From Cohnella nanjingensis (GTDB lineage: Bacteria; Bacillota; Bacilli; Paenibacillales; Paenibacillaceae): a stretch of 64,000 nt of DNA. Below, piece after piece: positions 44,614 through 53,709 of the stretch. Under the pieces are notes generated by a model that was given only the letters and a program-made list of their open reading frames with translations, was not told where the DNA came from and did not search any database. Position 1 is the stretch's first letter. Each line of letters opens with the position of its first letter. The position numbers and the translations under genes are program-made. The stretch is from the NCBI RefSeq assembly GCF_014212125.1, contig NZ_JACJVP010000011.1, positions 248,001 through 312,000 on the forward strand, written 5' to 3'.

Positions 44614-46233
44614 ATGCGTAAGAAAAGGGTTCAAAAGAGCGGGGTTATTCTGCTCGTCTTGGCGATGATTGCGACAATGCTAGCGGCTTGCTCTAGTAAC
44701 AAAGAAAACGGGAAAGCAAGTGAATCAAGTACGGTTCAAGGCGGAGAGACTGCGACGGCAAAACAGCAGACGGATAGTAAAGAGAAAACGGTCAAGTTCA
44801 GTTATGTCCGCCCAGTGTGGGGAGCTGCTACCTATACGAAAGGGGGAGCTTACGAGAAAGAGATGTTCAAGCAAGCCAATGCGGAAATCGATGTACAGAT
44901 CATACCTGTAACCGAATATGACCAGAAAATTATGACCATCATCGCATCCGGCGATATTCCCGATGTGTTCTGGGCGGCCGGACCGACGGACAAGAAGTTC
45001 AAAGACATGCAAGACCAAGGCGCTTTTTTGAAAATTAATGAATACTTGGATAAATACCCGGCAATCAAAGAAGCCGTACCTCAATCGGTCTGGGATACGC
45101 TTACGGACGACAAGGGCAATATTTATTTTATTCCCAATGTATCCAATCCTCTCATTCCTATATTCATGTATTATCGTCAGGACATCTTCGAAAACCTCGG
45201 GATTCCCGAACCGAAGACCGTTAAAGAGCTAGAGGATGCGTTGGTCAAAATCAAGCAAAGCGATTCCAAGATGATTCCGTTGACCGGCCAGGATACGATT
45301 TGGGGACTCGGCGCACTTTCGACCTCGTTTGGATTCACTCAATTCGGCTGGGGACCGGCGACTGGAGAGGACAAAGATAATCCGAACACAATCGTGCCTT
45401 TTTATTTAGCTAAAGGGATGAAGGAATACTATTTTTATCTGAAAAAGCTAAGATCCAATGGATTATTGGACAAGGAATTTCTAATGGCTAAAAACTGGGA
45501 TCATGCCAAGCAAAAGTTTACTTCCGGTCAAGCGGCAGTATTGGGCATCAACTGGGGCTACGGTCCGGAAATTTACTCGACTCTGAAGAAAACGCATCCG
45601 GAAGCCAAAATCGGCATTCTTCCTCCTCTGGAAGGTCCCGACGGTGCGATGGGCGGCATGCGCCCGTTCGGCGCTTGGGATAGAGGGATGTATATTAACG
45701 CTAAAATGGACGATCCGGATGGATTCTTCCGTTTCCTCAACTGGACGCTTACGGAAGGTAGCGATTTTAGGAGATATGGTATCGAAGGAAAGACCTACGA
45801 AGTGGTAGACGGTAAGAAGATGCCTCTGGCAGATGATCGAACGGAAGCGGATTATAAAATCGGTCAAATCGAACCGCTGAAATTCTTGCAGCCAATGTCC
45901 GAAGCTCTTGATTGGGACACAATCGAAGCGACATATGAAGGTTCCGGGGTTGGCGAAGCTTTCGCGGATGCAAAAGCCAAATTCAAGGAGTACAATGCCG
46001 TTCAATATCCGGATTACCGCAATTACACAATCTTTTCCCCACTCGAAGTGGAGCAAGGAGCGCAACTGTACACCGATTACCTGCAATCGGTGATCGACGG
46101 CGCGATTATCAACGACAAAGTGACGGAGAAGGAATGGGATGCGGCCATCGACAAATATCTGAAGGCTGGCGGACAGAAAATCGTCGATGAAGTAAACGAG
46201 CTTCAAAAAAATAAATCGAAACCAAAGTATTGA
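44614..46233 (+). CDS. Extracellular solute-binding lipoprotein (LipO-like)
   Basis: 539 residues from ATG 44614; GTG 44602 is also in frame but lies within the AAGGGG ribosome site. A basic signal peptide ends in the lipobox LAAC, then a Ser/Thr/Lys-rich linker and a two-lobe binding domain (about 60-530). It is the capture component of the importer with the two preceding permeases. The downstream mannosidases suggest a mannose-containing oligosaccharide ligand, an inference from context. Confidence 0.88.
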   Translation: MRKKRVQKSGVILLVLAMIATMLAACSSNKENGKASESSTVQGGETATAKQQTDSKEKTVKFSYVRPVWGAATYTKGGAYEKEMFKQANAEIDVQIIPVTEYDQKIMTIIASGDIPDVFWAAGPTDKKFKDMQDQGAFLKINEYLDKYPAIKEAVPQSVWDTLTDDKGNIYFIPNVSNPLIPIFMYYRQDIFENLGIPEPKTVKELEDALVKIKQSDSKMIPLTGQDTIWGLGALSTSFGFTQFGWGPATGEDKDNPNTIVPFYLAKGMKEYYFYLKKLRSNGLLDKEFLMAKNWDHAKQKFTSGQAAVLGINWGYGPEIYSTLKKTHPEAKIGILPPLEGPDGAMGGMRPFGAWDRGMYINAKMDDPDGFFRFLNWTLTEGSDFRRYGIEGKTYEVVDGKKMPLADDRTEADYKIGQIEPLKFLQPMSEALDWDTIEATYEGSGVGEAFADAKAKFKEYNAVQYPDYRNYTIFSPLEVEQGAQLYTDYLQSVIDGAIINDKVTEKEWDAAIDKYLKAGGQKIVDEVNELQKNKSKPKY

Positions 46234-46312
46234 TTAACCCGATCGGGCAGAAGAGGAACTGAAGAGCCGCTTCTGCCCCTTATTTCGACAGAGGATAGGA
46301 GAATCCGGAGAA

Positions 46313-49072
46313 ATGACCCTACAGCAACAGAACAAACAACTAAACAAAATATTCGTAGTCTCTCATACGCACTGGGACAGGGAGTGGTATCAGGACTTTC
46401 AGAGTTTTCGGACGCGGCTCGTCTATATGATGGATGAATTGCTGGATCGTCTTCGCGAGGATTCTTCTTACCGTCATTTCATGCTGGACGGTCAGACGAT
46501 CGTGATCGAGGATTACCTGAAAATACGCCCGGAACGGGAAAATGAGCTGTTGAAGTATTTGCAGGAAGGCAGGTTGGCTGCGGGCCCATGGTATGTGATG
46601 CCTGACGAATTTCTGGTGAGCGGAGAGTCGCTTGTCCGTAATTTGCTGACCGGCTTCCGGCAATCGAGAAAGATGGGGTTCGAACCGATGAAATCGGGAT
46701 ATGTGACCGATATTTTCGGACACAACAGTCAGATGCCGCAAATATTTCAAGGGTTCGGGATCGATAATGCGGTATTGTTCCGCGGCTTTTACGGCAACGG
46801 GGATCCTGCGGAAATATGGTGGGAAGGAGCCGACGGAAGCAGGGTGCTTGGTCTGAAGCTGGACGAAGACAGATCGTACAGCGACTTTTACTTCTTCTTG
46901 CGTTGGCCGTTTGCGGATCGGGCGTTTCAATACGAGGAGGAAGAGTTGATCCGACGCGCCGAAGCTATGCTCGACTACAAAAATAAACGCGCTACAACAA
47001 ACATCGCGCTCAGCCTCGACGGATGCGACCATATCGAGATCGAACCGAATCTGGGCGGGATGCTTGAGCGGTTAAACGACAGGACCTCGGGCGTGGAGTG
47101 GGAGCATAGTACGATTGAAGCTTATCTTTCAGCGCTGCGAACCCGTATCGGCGAGCTTGAAGTGTTCAAAGGCGAACAGCGCGTACCTGGCTATAACGGC
47201 GTCAATAACATGGTACTGGCTAACGTTCTTTCGTCTCGCGTTCATCTCAAGCAGCAGAACCAAAACTGCGAGAACTTGCTGACCGGATGGGCGGAGCCGT
47301 GGAACTCGTTTGCGTCACGAGAAGGCCGCCCTTACCCGAAAGCATTTCTCGATCAAGCCTGGAAGCATTTGCTTGAGAATCATCCGCACGACTCGATATG
47401 CGGATGCTCGATCACTCTGGTTCACGAAGATATGCTGTATCGCTTTGCCCAGAGCCGTTCCCTCGGGGAAGGAATGCTGACCGAAGCGTTCGCTTATGTG
47501 TCGGGGCATATCGCGGATAAGGCATTGGAAGGGCGTCATGCCGTTGTGTTGTTCAATTCGTCTCAGCGCCCTGTTCATGGAGTGGTTCAAGTTGAATTGG
47601 AGCTGCCGCCGAATTCGGCCGTGCCGGCCGTATCTCCGCAGATCGGCGGCTCGAACTTCAGATTGCTGGATTCGGAAGGCCGCGAGGTGCCTTTTCAGGT
47701 CATAAGCGTGAAGAAAAAGAGCGTAAGAAGATGGCGTCCCTACCGCGATATTCCTCATGGGGAGCAGGTAGACAGGTTCACTGTCGCGTTTAAATGCGAC
47801 ATTCCCGCTTTCGGTTATACGACGTATACAGTCGATATGAATGCATCCGAGCCGCCGGGCAACGGAGAATATGGATTTCGCCGGAATACGGAGCCCGTAC
47901 GTTATATCGGCAGTCAGCAGGTATCTCCGAATGTGTGGGAAAATGGCAAGATCCGCTTGGAGTTTGCGGCGAACGGTACGCTTCTGCTTCGCGATTTGGA
48001 GACCGGCTATGAAACGGAAGGCTTGTTGACTTTCGAGGATCAGGCCGATATTGGGGACGGCTGGCAGTATATTGCTCCGGTTGGGAACGAAACGGTAAGC
48101 ACTGCGGTCGGCCGCGCGTCTGTGTCCGTCATGCATGACGGGCCCCTGGAAACCTGTCTGCGCATTGCGTTGCAGATGGAAGTGCCGGAAGAGATTGCCC
48201 CGGAAAGAACGAATCGCTCGGACAAGCGGATAAGTCTGCCGGTCACGACCTTTATCACGCTTCGCAAGGATGACCCGATCATCCGCTGCCGCACGATTGT
48301 GGATAACGGCGTACGCGACCACCGTTTGAAGCTGCTGTTCCCGACGCGGGTCGCCAGCAATCGTTATTATACGGGAACCCCGTTCGATGTCGTGGAGCGA
48401 AGCGTCCAACAACCGGATTATAGCCGTCACATGGAGAAAGACAGCGGCATCGTACCTTCGAACGGGTTGCTGGCCATCCGGAGCGAACAGCATGGATTCG
48501 CCATATACAGCAAGGGGCTTTATGAAGCGCAACTACGCGATGACCGGACGCGGACGGCAGCGATTACGTTATACCGGAGCACAAGGGATGAGGTGCTAAG
48601 CGACGGAGGCGACGGCGGACAATTACTGGGACGACTGGAATTCGAGTATGCGTTCCGGCCTTTCGATCCCGCCGGCATATCATGGGGCGACTTGGTTACA
48701 GATCAGCAACAATTCGCGCTTGGCATTCGGACCGTGAATCGGAAACCGGGACCGGTAGCCTTCGAGACGCTGCACAGGCGAGAAAGCAATTTACCCTCCC
48801 GGCACTCTTATCTGAACCTAACGGGTTCCGATCTGATTGTCAGTGCCTGCAAACAGGCCGAAGACGATGCCAACGCTTGGATCATCCGATTGTGGAACTG
48901 CTCGAATATCGAGACGAGCGGGAGCATTCAACCGGTTGATCCGGTAATCAAGGCGGAGTGGACGAATTTGGATGAGCAGACCATCGGTACGGCTCAAGTA
49001 GAGCAAGGGAACATCTTGAGCGTTACGGCTAAGCCCAAAGAAATCGTAACCTTGAAGCTATGGTTTTCATAA
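46313..49072 (+). CDS. GH38 alpha-mannosidase
   Basis: 919 residues, normal for bacterial GH38. Zinc/active-site motif HTHWDREW at about 18-25; expected nucleophile Asp133 in GYVTDIFGHNSQMPQ; NHPHDSICGCS, conserved among GH38 enzymes, near 365. No signal peptide, so it acts in the cytoplasm on imported alpha-mannosides. GGAGA precedes ATG 46313. It lies 79 bases after the binding-protein gene in the same direction. A second, only moderately similar GH38 gene is at 56271, so the two probably differ in linkage preference. Confidence 0.92.
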   Translation: MTLQQQNKQLNKIFVVSHTHWDREWYQDFQSFRTRLVYMMDELLDRLREDSSYRHFMLDGQTIVIEDYLKIRPERENELLKYLQEGRLAAGPWYVMPDEFLVSGESLVRNLLTGFRQSRKMGFEPMKSGYVTDIFGHNSQMPQIFQGFGIDNAVLFRGFYGNGDPAEIWWEGADGSRVLGLKLDEDRSYSDFYFFLRWPFADRAFQYEEEELIRRAEAMLDYKNKRATTNIALSLDGCDHIEIEPNLGGMLERLNDRTSGVEWEHSTIEAYLSALRTRIGELEVFKGEQRVPGYNGVNNMVLANVLSSRVHLKQQNQNCENLLTGWAEPWNSFASREGRPYPKAFLDQAWKHLLENHPHDSICGCSITLVHEDMLYRFAQSRSLGEGMLTEAFAYVSGHIADKALEGRHAVVLFNSSQRPVHGVVQVELELPPNSAVPAVSPQIGGSNFRLLDSEGREVPFQVISVKKKSVRRWRPYRDIPHGEQVDRFTVAFKCDIPAFGYTTYTVDMNASEPPGNGEYGFRRNTEPVRYIGSQQVSPNVWENGKIRLEFAANGTLLLRDLETGYETEGLLTFEDQADIGDGWQYIAPVGNETVSTAVGRASVSVMHDGPLETCLRIALQMEVPEEIAPERTNRSDKRISLPVTTFITLRKDDPIIRCRTIVDNGVRDHRLKLLFPTRVASNRYYTGTPFDVVERSVQQPDYSRHMEKDSGIVPSNGLLAIRSEQHGFAIYSKGLYEAQLRDDRTRTAAITLYRSTRDEVLSDGGDGGQLLGRLEFEYAFRPFDPAGISWGDLVTDQQQFALGIRTVNRKPGPVAFETLHRRESNLPSRHSYLNLTGSDLIVSACKQAEDDANAWIIRLWNCSNIETSGSIQPVDPVIKAEWTNLDEQTIGTAQVEQGNILSVTAKPKEIVTLKLWFS

Positions 49073-49085
49073 GGGGAGTTAACCG

Positions 49086-51668
49086 ATGCGCATCGATTTG
49101 ACGGAAAATTGGGAGTTGACGGGATCGTATCCCGGCTTCTGGGCATTCGGACGGAGCATGGAAGTGGGCGTGCAACTAAAGGGGATAGTCCCGTGGATTC
49201 CGGCTGAAGTACCTGGAAGCGTACATTGGGATCTGCACCGTTCGGGCTATTTGCCCGACCCCTACTATGGCGCGAACGCGCTAGCTTGCGAATGGGTGAA
49301 CCAACGAGACTGGCTGTATAGAACCTCCTTTGCCGCCGAAGAGTCGTGGAGAGGCAAAAAAGTTACGCTATTGCTTGAGGGCGTCGATTATTCGGCGAAA
49401 GTGCTGCTAAACGGCAAGGAGATAGGGCGCCACACGGGGATGTTTATTCCGGGTGAATTCGATCTGTCGGAATCGCTGCGATATGGCGAGAATAATGCGC
49501 TTCTCGTGGTGCTGGAACGATCGCCGGACGGGGTGGCGCAGCTTGGTTACACCGACCAGGTGAATCATCTCAAAAGCAGGTTCGGCTATAAATGGGATTT
49601 CTGTCCGAAGCTTGTGCATATCGGATTATGGAAGGGAGTAAGCCTGAAAATATCGGAATGGAGCCGGTTCGACAACGTCAGGATCGAAGCGGTTCCCGGA
49701 GCGGACGGGAGCGGAGAAGCGGTGGTGAGCGCCGCGGTCGAGAGCGGACAGTCGGGTCGATACCGACTAACGGCCGAACTGTACGAACCAGGCGGTCAGC
49801 TCGCCGGAGCGGCAAGTAATGAAGGCGATGCGGTTCCCGGATTGCAAACGATCAGGCAGCGGATTTCCGTTCCGAACGTGCGGCTGTGGTGGCCTAACGG
49901 TTACGGAGAGCAGCCGCTATATCGATTGAAGCTGCGGCTTGAGGTAGCCGATTCGGAACGCGGTTACTGCCGCTCCGACGATCATGAAGCTCGTATTGGC
50001 TTCCGTACGCTGTCGTTCCGCGCCAATCCCGGCGCCCCCTCCGATGCGCTGGCCTTCACGGTGGAAGTGAACGGAGAACCGATTTATATCAAGGGTTGGA
50101 ACTGGGTGCCTGCCGATCAACTGTACGGCAGGCACCGCGAGGACCAGCTTAAACATCTGATTGCTCTTTCCAAACGGGCCAATGTCAACATGCTCCGCGT
50201 GTGGGGAGGCGGACTGATCGAGAAGGCTTTGTTTTATAGGCTATGCGACGAAGCGGGCATTCTCGTCTGGCAAGAGATGATGCAATCCAGCTCGGGCTTC
50301 AATAACGAACCGTCCGTAAGCCCTGCCTTTCTCCATACCGTCTCGCATACGATGCGGCAGGTGATCCGGGAGAAACGCAATCACCCGTCTTTGGCCATAT
50401 GGTGCGGCGGCAACGAGTTGACTGAGGGAGGACATCTGGATAGCCAAATGGTGCCGCTTACCGGCAGACAGACTAACCTGCGCCTGCTTCGGGATCTGGT
50501 ATCCGATCTCGACGAATCGAGGCTGTTCCTGCCCACTTCGCCCTCAGGCCCGTCTTTTTTCCTCGAAGGGGAGAACGTCGGCAAAGGAATGATGTACGAT
50601 GTGCACGGACCTTGGAAATATGCGGGAGCGACCGAGCATTACCGGCTGTATAACAATAGCGATGCGTTGCTGCACAGTGAATATGGCGGAGACGGCTTTG
50701 CTTCTATAGAAAGTATAGAACGGTTCCTTCCGGCGCATAGAATGGAAGCCGGGCATTCCGAATCGGTTGAATGGCTTTTGCATGGCTATGAGTATTGGAA
50801 TATGGACGACCAATTGCAAAGCTTGTTCGGCTCTTCATTCGGCACGTTCGAACGGATGGTTATGGCGTCGCAGTGGCTGCAAGCGGAAGGCATCCGCTAC
50901 GCCGTCGAAGCGAACCGCAGGAGAGCGCCTCGCTGCAGCGGAAGTCTGCTATGGCAGCTCAACGAACCGTATCCGAACGTATCCTGTACGAGCGCTATCG
51001 ATTATTTCGGCAACCCGAAGCTGGCCTATAGCTGGGTGGCGAAAGCGAATCGTAATTTGCACGTCTCGTTGCAGTATGACGGAATTTCCTTTGGGTCTGG
51101 CGATGCTTTTCGGGCAACGATCTACCTAACGAATGATGGCATTAATGCAAACGATCTGACAGTGGAATGGGCGGCAAGGAATGAAACGGGTTGCAAAATT
51201 TCGGAAGGCTTGTATACGCTGCGCGATACAAGGAAACCAACAATTTGTGCCGGCACAGTTGAATTTCAGGTTCCCCGACTTACGGCTTTTTTCGTCACGC
51301 TCAAAGTAGTCGATTCTGTGGAGCGGCAAGTGTTAGCGGACAACGAATACGTTTTCGCCGTCAAGGAACGGGACGAGGAACCGCCGCTGCAAGCCTTTCT
51401 TTCTCTGCCCATGACTTCGATTGAATGGGAGACGAAGGAAGAAGCCGGCGGAACAAATGTCTCGGTTAGAAATACGGGAGACACAGTTGCGCTATGGGTA
51501 AGGATAAGCGGCACAGCGCCTGAAGACAGCGGTAGTCGCCCGGTTGTCCGGCCGCTGGAAGACGGATTTCTGATTTTTCCCGGCGAGACCGTTGAGCGGC
51601 ACTTCGAGGACATTTTGCCTCAGGACCGGCTCTGGCTCGTAAAAGCCATGAACACTTCTTACGAATGA
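49086..51668 (+). CDS. GH2 beta-mannosidase
   Basis: 860 residues with the mannosidase-type GH2 layout: sugar-binding N-domain (about 1-190; FRTSF-like YRTSFAAEE and LEGVDYSAKVLLNG), Ig-like domain (about 195-310), TIM barrel (about 325-620) and C-terminal beta domains. The acid/base is Glu444 in WCGGNEL, the nucleophile Glu532 in LLHSEYGGDG. KGWNWVPAD is typical of beta-mannosidases. It is cytoplasmic and follows the GH38 gene by 13 bases. The combination of alpha- and beta-mannosidase fits breakdown of N-glycan-like structures. Confidence 0.9.
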   Translation: MRIDLTENWELTGSYPGFWAFGRSMEVGVQLKGIVPWIPAEVPGSVHWDLHRSGYLPDPYYGANALACEWVNQRDWLYRTSFAAEESWRGKKVTLLLEGVDYSAKVLLNGKEIGRHTGMFIPGEFDLSESLRYGENNALLVVLERSPDGVAQLGYTDQVNHLKSRFGYKWDFCPKLVHIGLWKGVSLKISEWSRFDNVRIEAVPGADGSGEAVVSAAVESGQSGRYRLTAELYEPGGQLAGAASNEGDAVPGLQTIRQRISVPNVRLWWPNGYGEQPLYRLKLRLEVADSERGYCRSDDHEARIGFRTLSFRANPGAPSDALAFTVEVNGEPIYIKGWNWVPADQLYGRHREDQLKHLIALSKRANVNMLRVWGGGLIEKALFYRLCDEAGILVWQEMMQSSSGFNNEPSVSPAFLHTVSHTMRQVIREKRNHPSLAIWCGGNELTEGGHLDSQMVPLTGRQTNLRLLRDLVSDLDESRLFLPTSPSGPSFFLEGENVGKGMMYDVHGPWKYAGATEHYRLYNNSDALLHSEYGGDGFASIESIERFLPAHRMEAGHSESVEWLLHGYEYWNMDDQLQSLFGSSFGTFERMVMASQWLQAEGIRYAVEANRRRAPRCSGSLLWQLNEPYPNVSCTSAIDYFGNPKLAYSWVAKANRNLHVSLQYDGISFGSGDAFRATIYLTNDGINANDLTVEWAARNETGCKISEGLYTLRDTRKPTICAGTVEFQVPRLTAFFVTLKVVDSVERQVLADNEYVFAVKERDEEPPLQAFLSLPMTSIEWETKEEAGGTNVSVRNTGDTVALWVRISGTAPEDSGSRPVVRPLEDGFLIFPGETVERHFEDILPQDRLWLVKAMNTSYE

Positions 51669-51825
51669 GAGCAGCGGTAAAATGTCAAGACTCCAAATGA
51701 AAGAAATTTTCGTGTACCGCGAAATAAGCTCGACAACTATGTTTATACCAATAACGACGCAAGTAACAGGCATGCTTTATCAAGTCGCCTCATTTGATAT
51801 CTCTTTTGATCAGGGAGATGATCGT

Positions 51826-53658
51826 ATGCTTGCCAAGATCAGAGTGAAGAACGTTTGGCTTATTGCTATTGGAGTCGCTTTCATCATGCAGTCGTTTATT
51901 GCTTTCGTACCTCGCACCTCGCCGTTGTCGTCAACGGCGCATGCGGCCATCGGCACTAGCACGCCCGGCACGATGGCCGATTATTGGAACGGCAACGCCG
52001 ATTGGGTGTTTCTGCGCAAAGATACGCAGGCAAGCACCGGGTTCAAAAGCTATTTCGACGGCGCTCAGGTCAAGATGATGAGTGACGGCACCTGGTACTT
52101 GTTCAATCGCAAGTATGTGCCAGACTCGACTTGTTTGGGAGGAACCGCGCTGGAAATGCAGGTGCGCAAGTCGACCAATAAAGGCGTCACCTGGTCTTTG
52201 ACTGTCCTAGTCCTTCCTCACGTTGCCGGTACTCCGTACGCTTGCGACGCTACCGACGGCGACGTGATTTACAATGCAACCGAGAATCAGTGGCACTTCC
52301 TGTTTCAGTGTTCCGACGATTCGAGCTGGAAAGGCTGTATGCTCTCCCGTTCCGGCGCTGATCCGATGGGTCTTTTCACCATAGCGCCGGCCAAAGGCAA
52401 TCCTGTTCTTACCGGGGGGCAGTTGTGGAATCAGATTTGCAATACGGCGACGAAAAAATGTTCCGTGATTGCCGGCGGACCGGGCAAAGTGCACGACGAA
52501 GGTACGTTTAATATTTTCAAGTATGACGGCACGTACTACTGGGTCGGTTTCCACGGCTACGACGGCGTCCACGGCTATCGCGGCATTGCCAAGACGGCCG
52601 ATTTCCAGAACTGGATCGCCGGGGATTCGGCGCAAGGCGTTCCGGCGGACGCGGTGATGACGCTCAACGATTCGGCAACATGGCGCGAGAGCTGGGCGAC
52701 CGGCGGCTCCGTCGGCGGCGGAGCCGGAAGCATGATTCAGGAGGGGAGCTACTATTACCACCTGGTGGAAGCGGCCGATGTCAACCTGGCGTGTACGTCC
52801 AATCAAAACTGGGATTACGGGCTGTTTCGCAGCAGCTCGCTTACGAACACGACCTGGGATCAGTTTCCGCGCGGTAATCCGGTCATCTACTCCAGTAGGG
52901 CTTCGGAAGACGCGAACGGAATTCTTCCATGCAATGTGCAGTATGCGGGGATGTACAAGGATCCGACCGACGGCTTCATCTATCTGGCCTATGGCCGCCG
53001 TTCGAACGATGCGAACGATGACGGGCTTTATTGGTATCGTCTGGAGAAATCCGCCAATTTGCTGAAAAACAGCGATTTTGGGATGTCGACCATGGATTAC
53101 TGGTACCGCTTGGGACCGGGCACGAATCGGTCAGTCTACCGCTTGCCGAACAACTCGCCGGATGGAACGCCGTATCTGGCCAGCAACTGCGGCGGAACTT
53201 GCGTTGGAACGAACAGCATCTATCAAGATGTGTCCATTGCTGGCGGTACGAGCGGCATATTGCGCTTCGGCGGGAAGTTTATGTCCGAAGGCGCCAACGG
53301 TTCGTTGTCTTTAGTCATCCGCCAATTTGACAGCACCGGGACGATCATCCAAACGGATAATCTCCCGATCGGCACGACGACCAGTTGGGCGTCGTTCGGG
53401 CAAACCGTAGCACTGCAAGCGGCGGCGCGAACGATTCGATACGAGTATTACATGTGGACCAACAATCTGACGTACCGTGCCGACGATACGTATTTGCAAA
53501 CATCGACTATCGATACGATTGCGCCGAGCGCGGTAACGGATTTGAAAGTATCTTCGGTCGCTTCGAGTTCTGCGGTCTTGTCCTGGACGGCGCCCGGGAA
53601 TGACGGCGGTGCAGGTACGGCGGGTGGGCGGCAATATAAAATATTCGAACTCAGGTAA
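51826..53658 (+). CDS. Secreted five-bladed beta-propeller (GH43/GH117-like) with truncated FN3
   Basis: About 610 residues from ATG 51826, with a GGGAG site; the frame extends upstream to 51682 without one. Signal peptide (ends near STAHAAIGT). About 45-425 shows beta-propeller features (DGTWYLFNRKY, YDGTYYWVGFHGYDG, YLAYGRRS). About 425-560 is a galactose-binding-like carbohydrate module, then an FN3 domain begins (APSAVTDLKVSS) and stops after about 45 residues at KIFELR. FN3 domains need ~90, so the C-terminus is cut; a 14-bp-stem hairpin covers the stop. Export and sugar binding are likely, catalytic family uncertain. Confidence 0.72.
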   Translation: MLAKIRVKNVWLIAIGVAFIMQSFIAFVPRTSPLSSTAHAAIGTSTPGTMADYWNGNADWVFLRKDTQASTGFKSYFDGAQVKMMSDGTWYLFNRKYVPDSTCLGGTALEMQVRKSTNKGVTWSLTVLVLPHVAGTPYACDATDGDVIYNATENQWHFLFQCSDDSSWKGCMLSRSGADPMGLFTIAPAKGNPVLTGGQLWNQICNTATKKCSVIAGGPGKVHDEGTFNIFKYDGTYYWVGFHGYDGVHGYRGIAKTADFQNWIAGDSAQGVPADAVMTLNDSATWRESWATGGSVGGGAGSMIQEGSYYYHLVEAADVNLACTSNQNWDYGLFRSSSLTNTTWDQFPRGNPVIYSSRASEDANGILPCNVQYAGMYKDPTDGFIYLAYGRRSNDANDDGLYWYRLEKSANLLKNSDFGMSTMDYWYRLGPGTNRSVYRLPNNSPDGTPYLASNCGGTCVGTNSIYQDVSIAGGTSGILRFGGKFMSEGANGSLSLVIRQFDSTGTIIQTDNLPIGTTTSWASFGQTVALQAAARTIRYEYYMWTNNLTYRADDTYLQTSTIDTIAPSAVTDLKVSSVASSSAVLSWTAPGNDGGAGTAGGRQYKIFELR

Positions 53659-53679
53659 GCTTTACGCTTGCCTGGGTTC
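53647..53679. other. Hairpin at the truncated 3' end of the propeller gene
   Basis: 14-bp stem (53647-53660 with 53666-53679, two G-T pairs) with 5-base loop. It overlaps the stop codon. No T-tract follows on the plus strand. It looks like a terminator-type structure joined to the broken FN3 reading frame. Confidence 0.5.
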
Positions 53680-53709
53680 GTCAAAAAAATGTTGAGCGAG
53701 GGAGATCTT

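Noticed and set aside
47315-48532. 405-codon leftward frame opposite the first GH38 gene
   Set aside because: Shadow of the mannosidase; no recognisable domain and no ribosome site.
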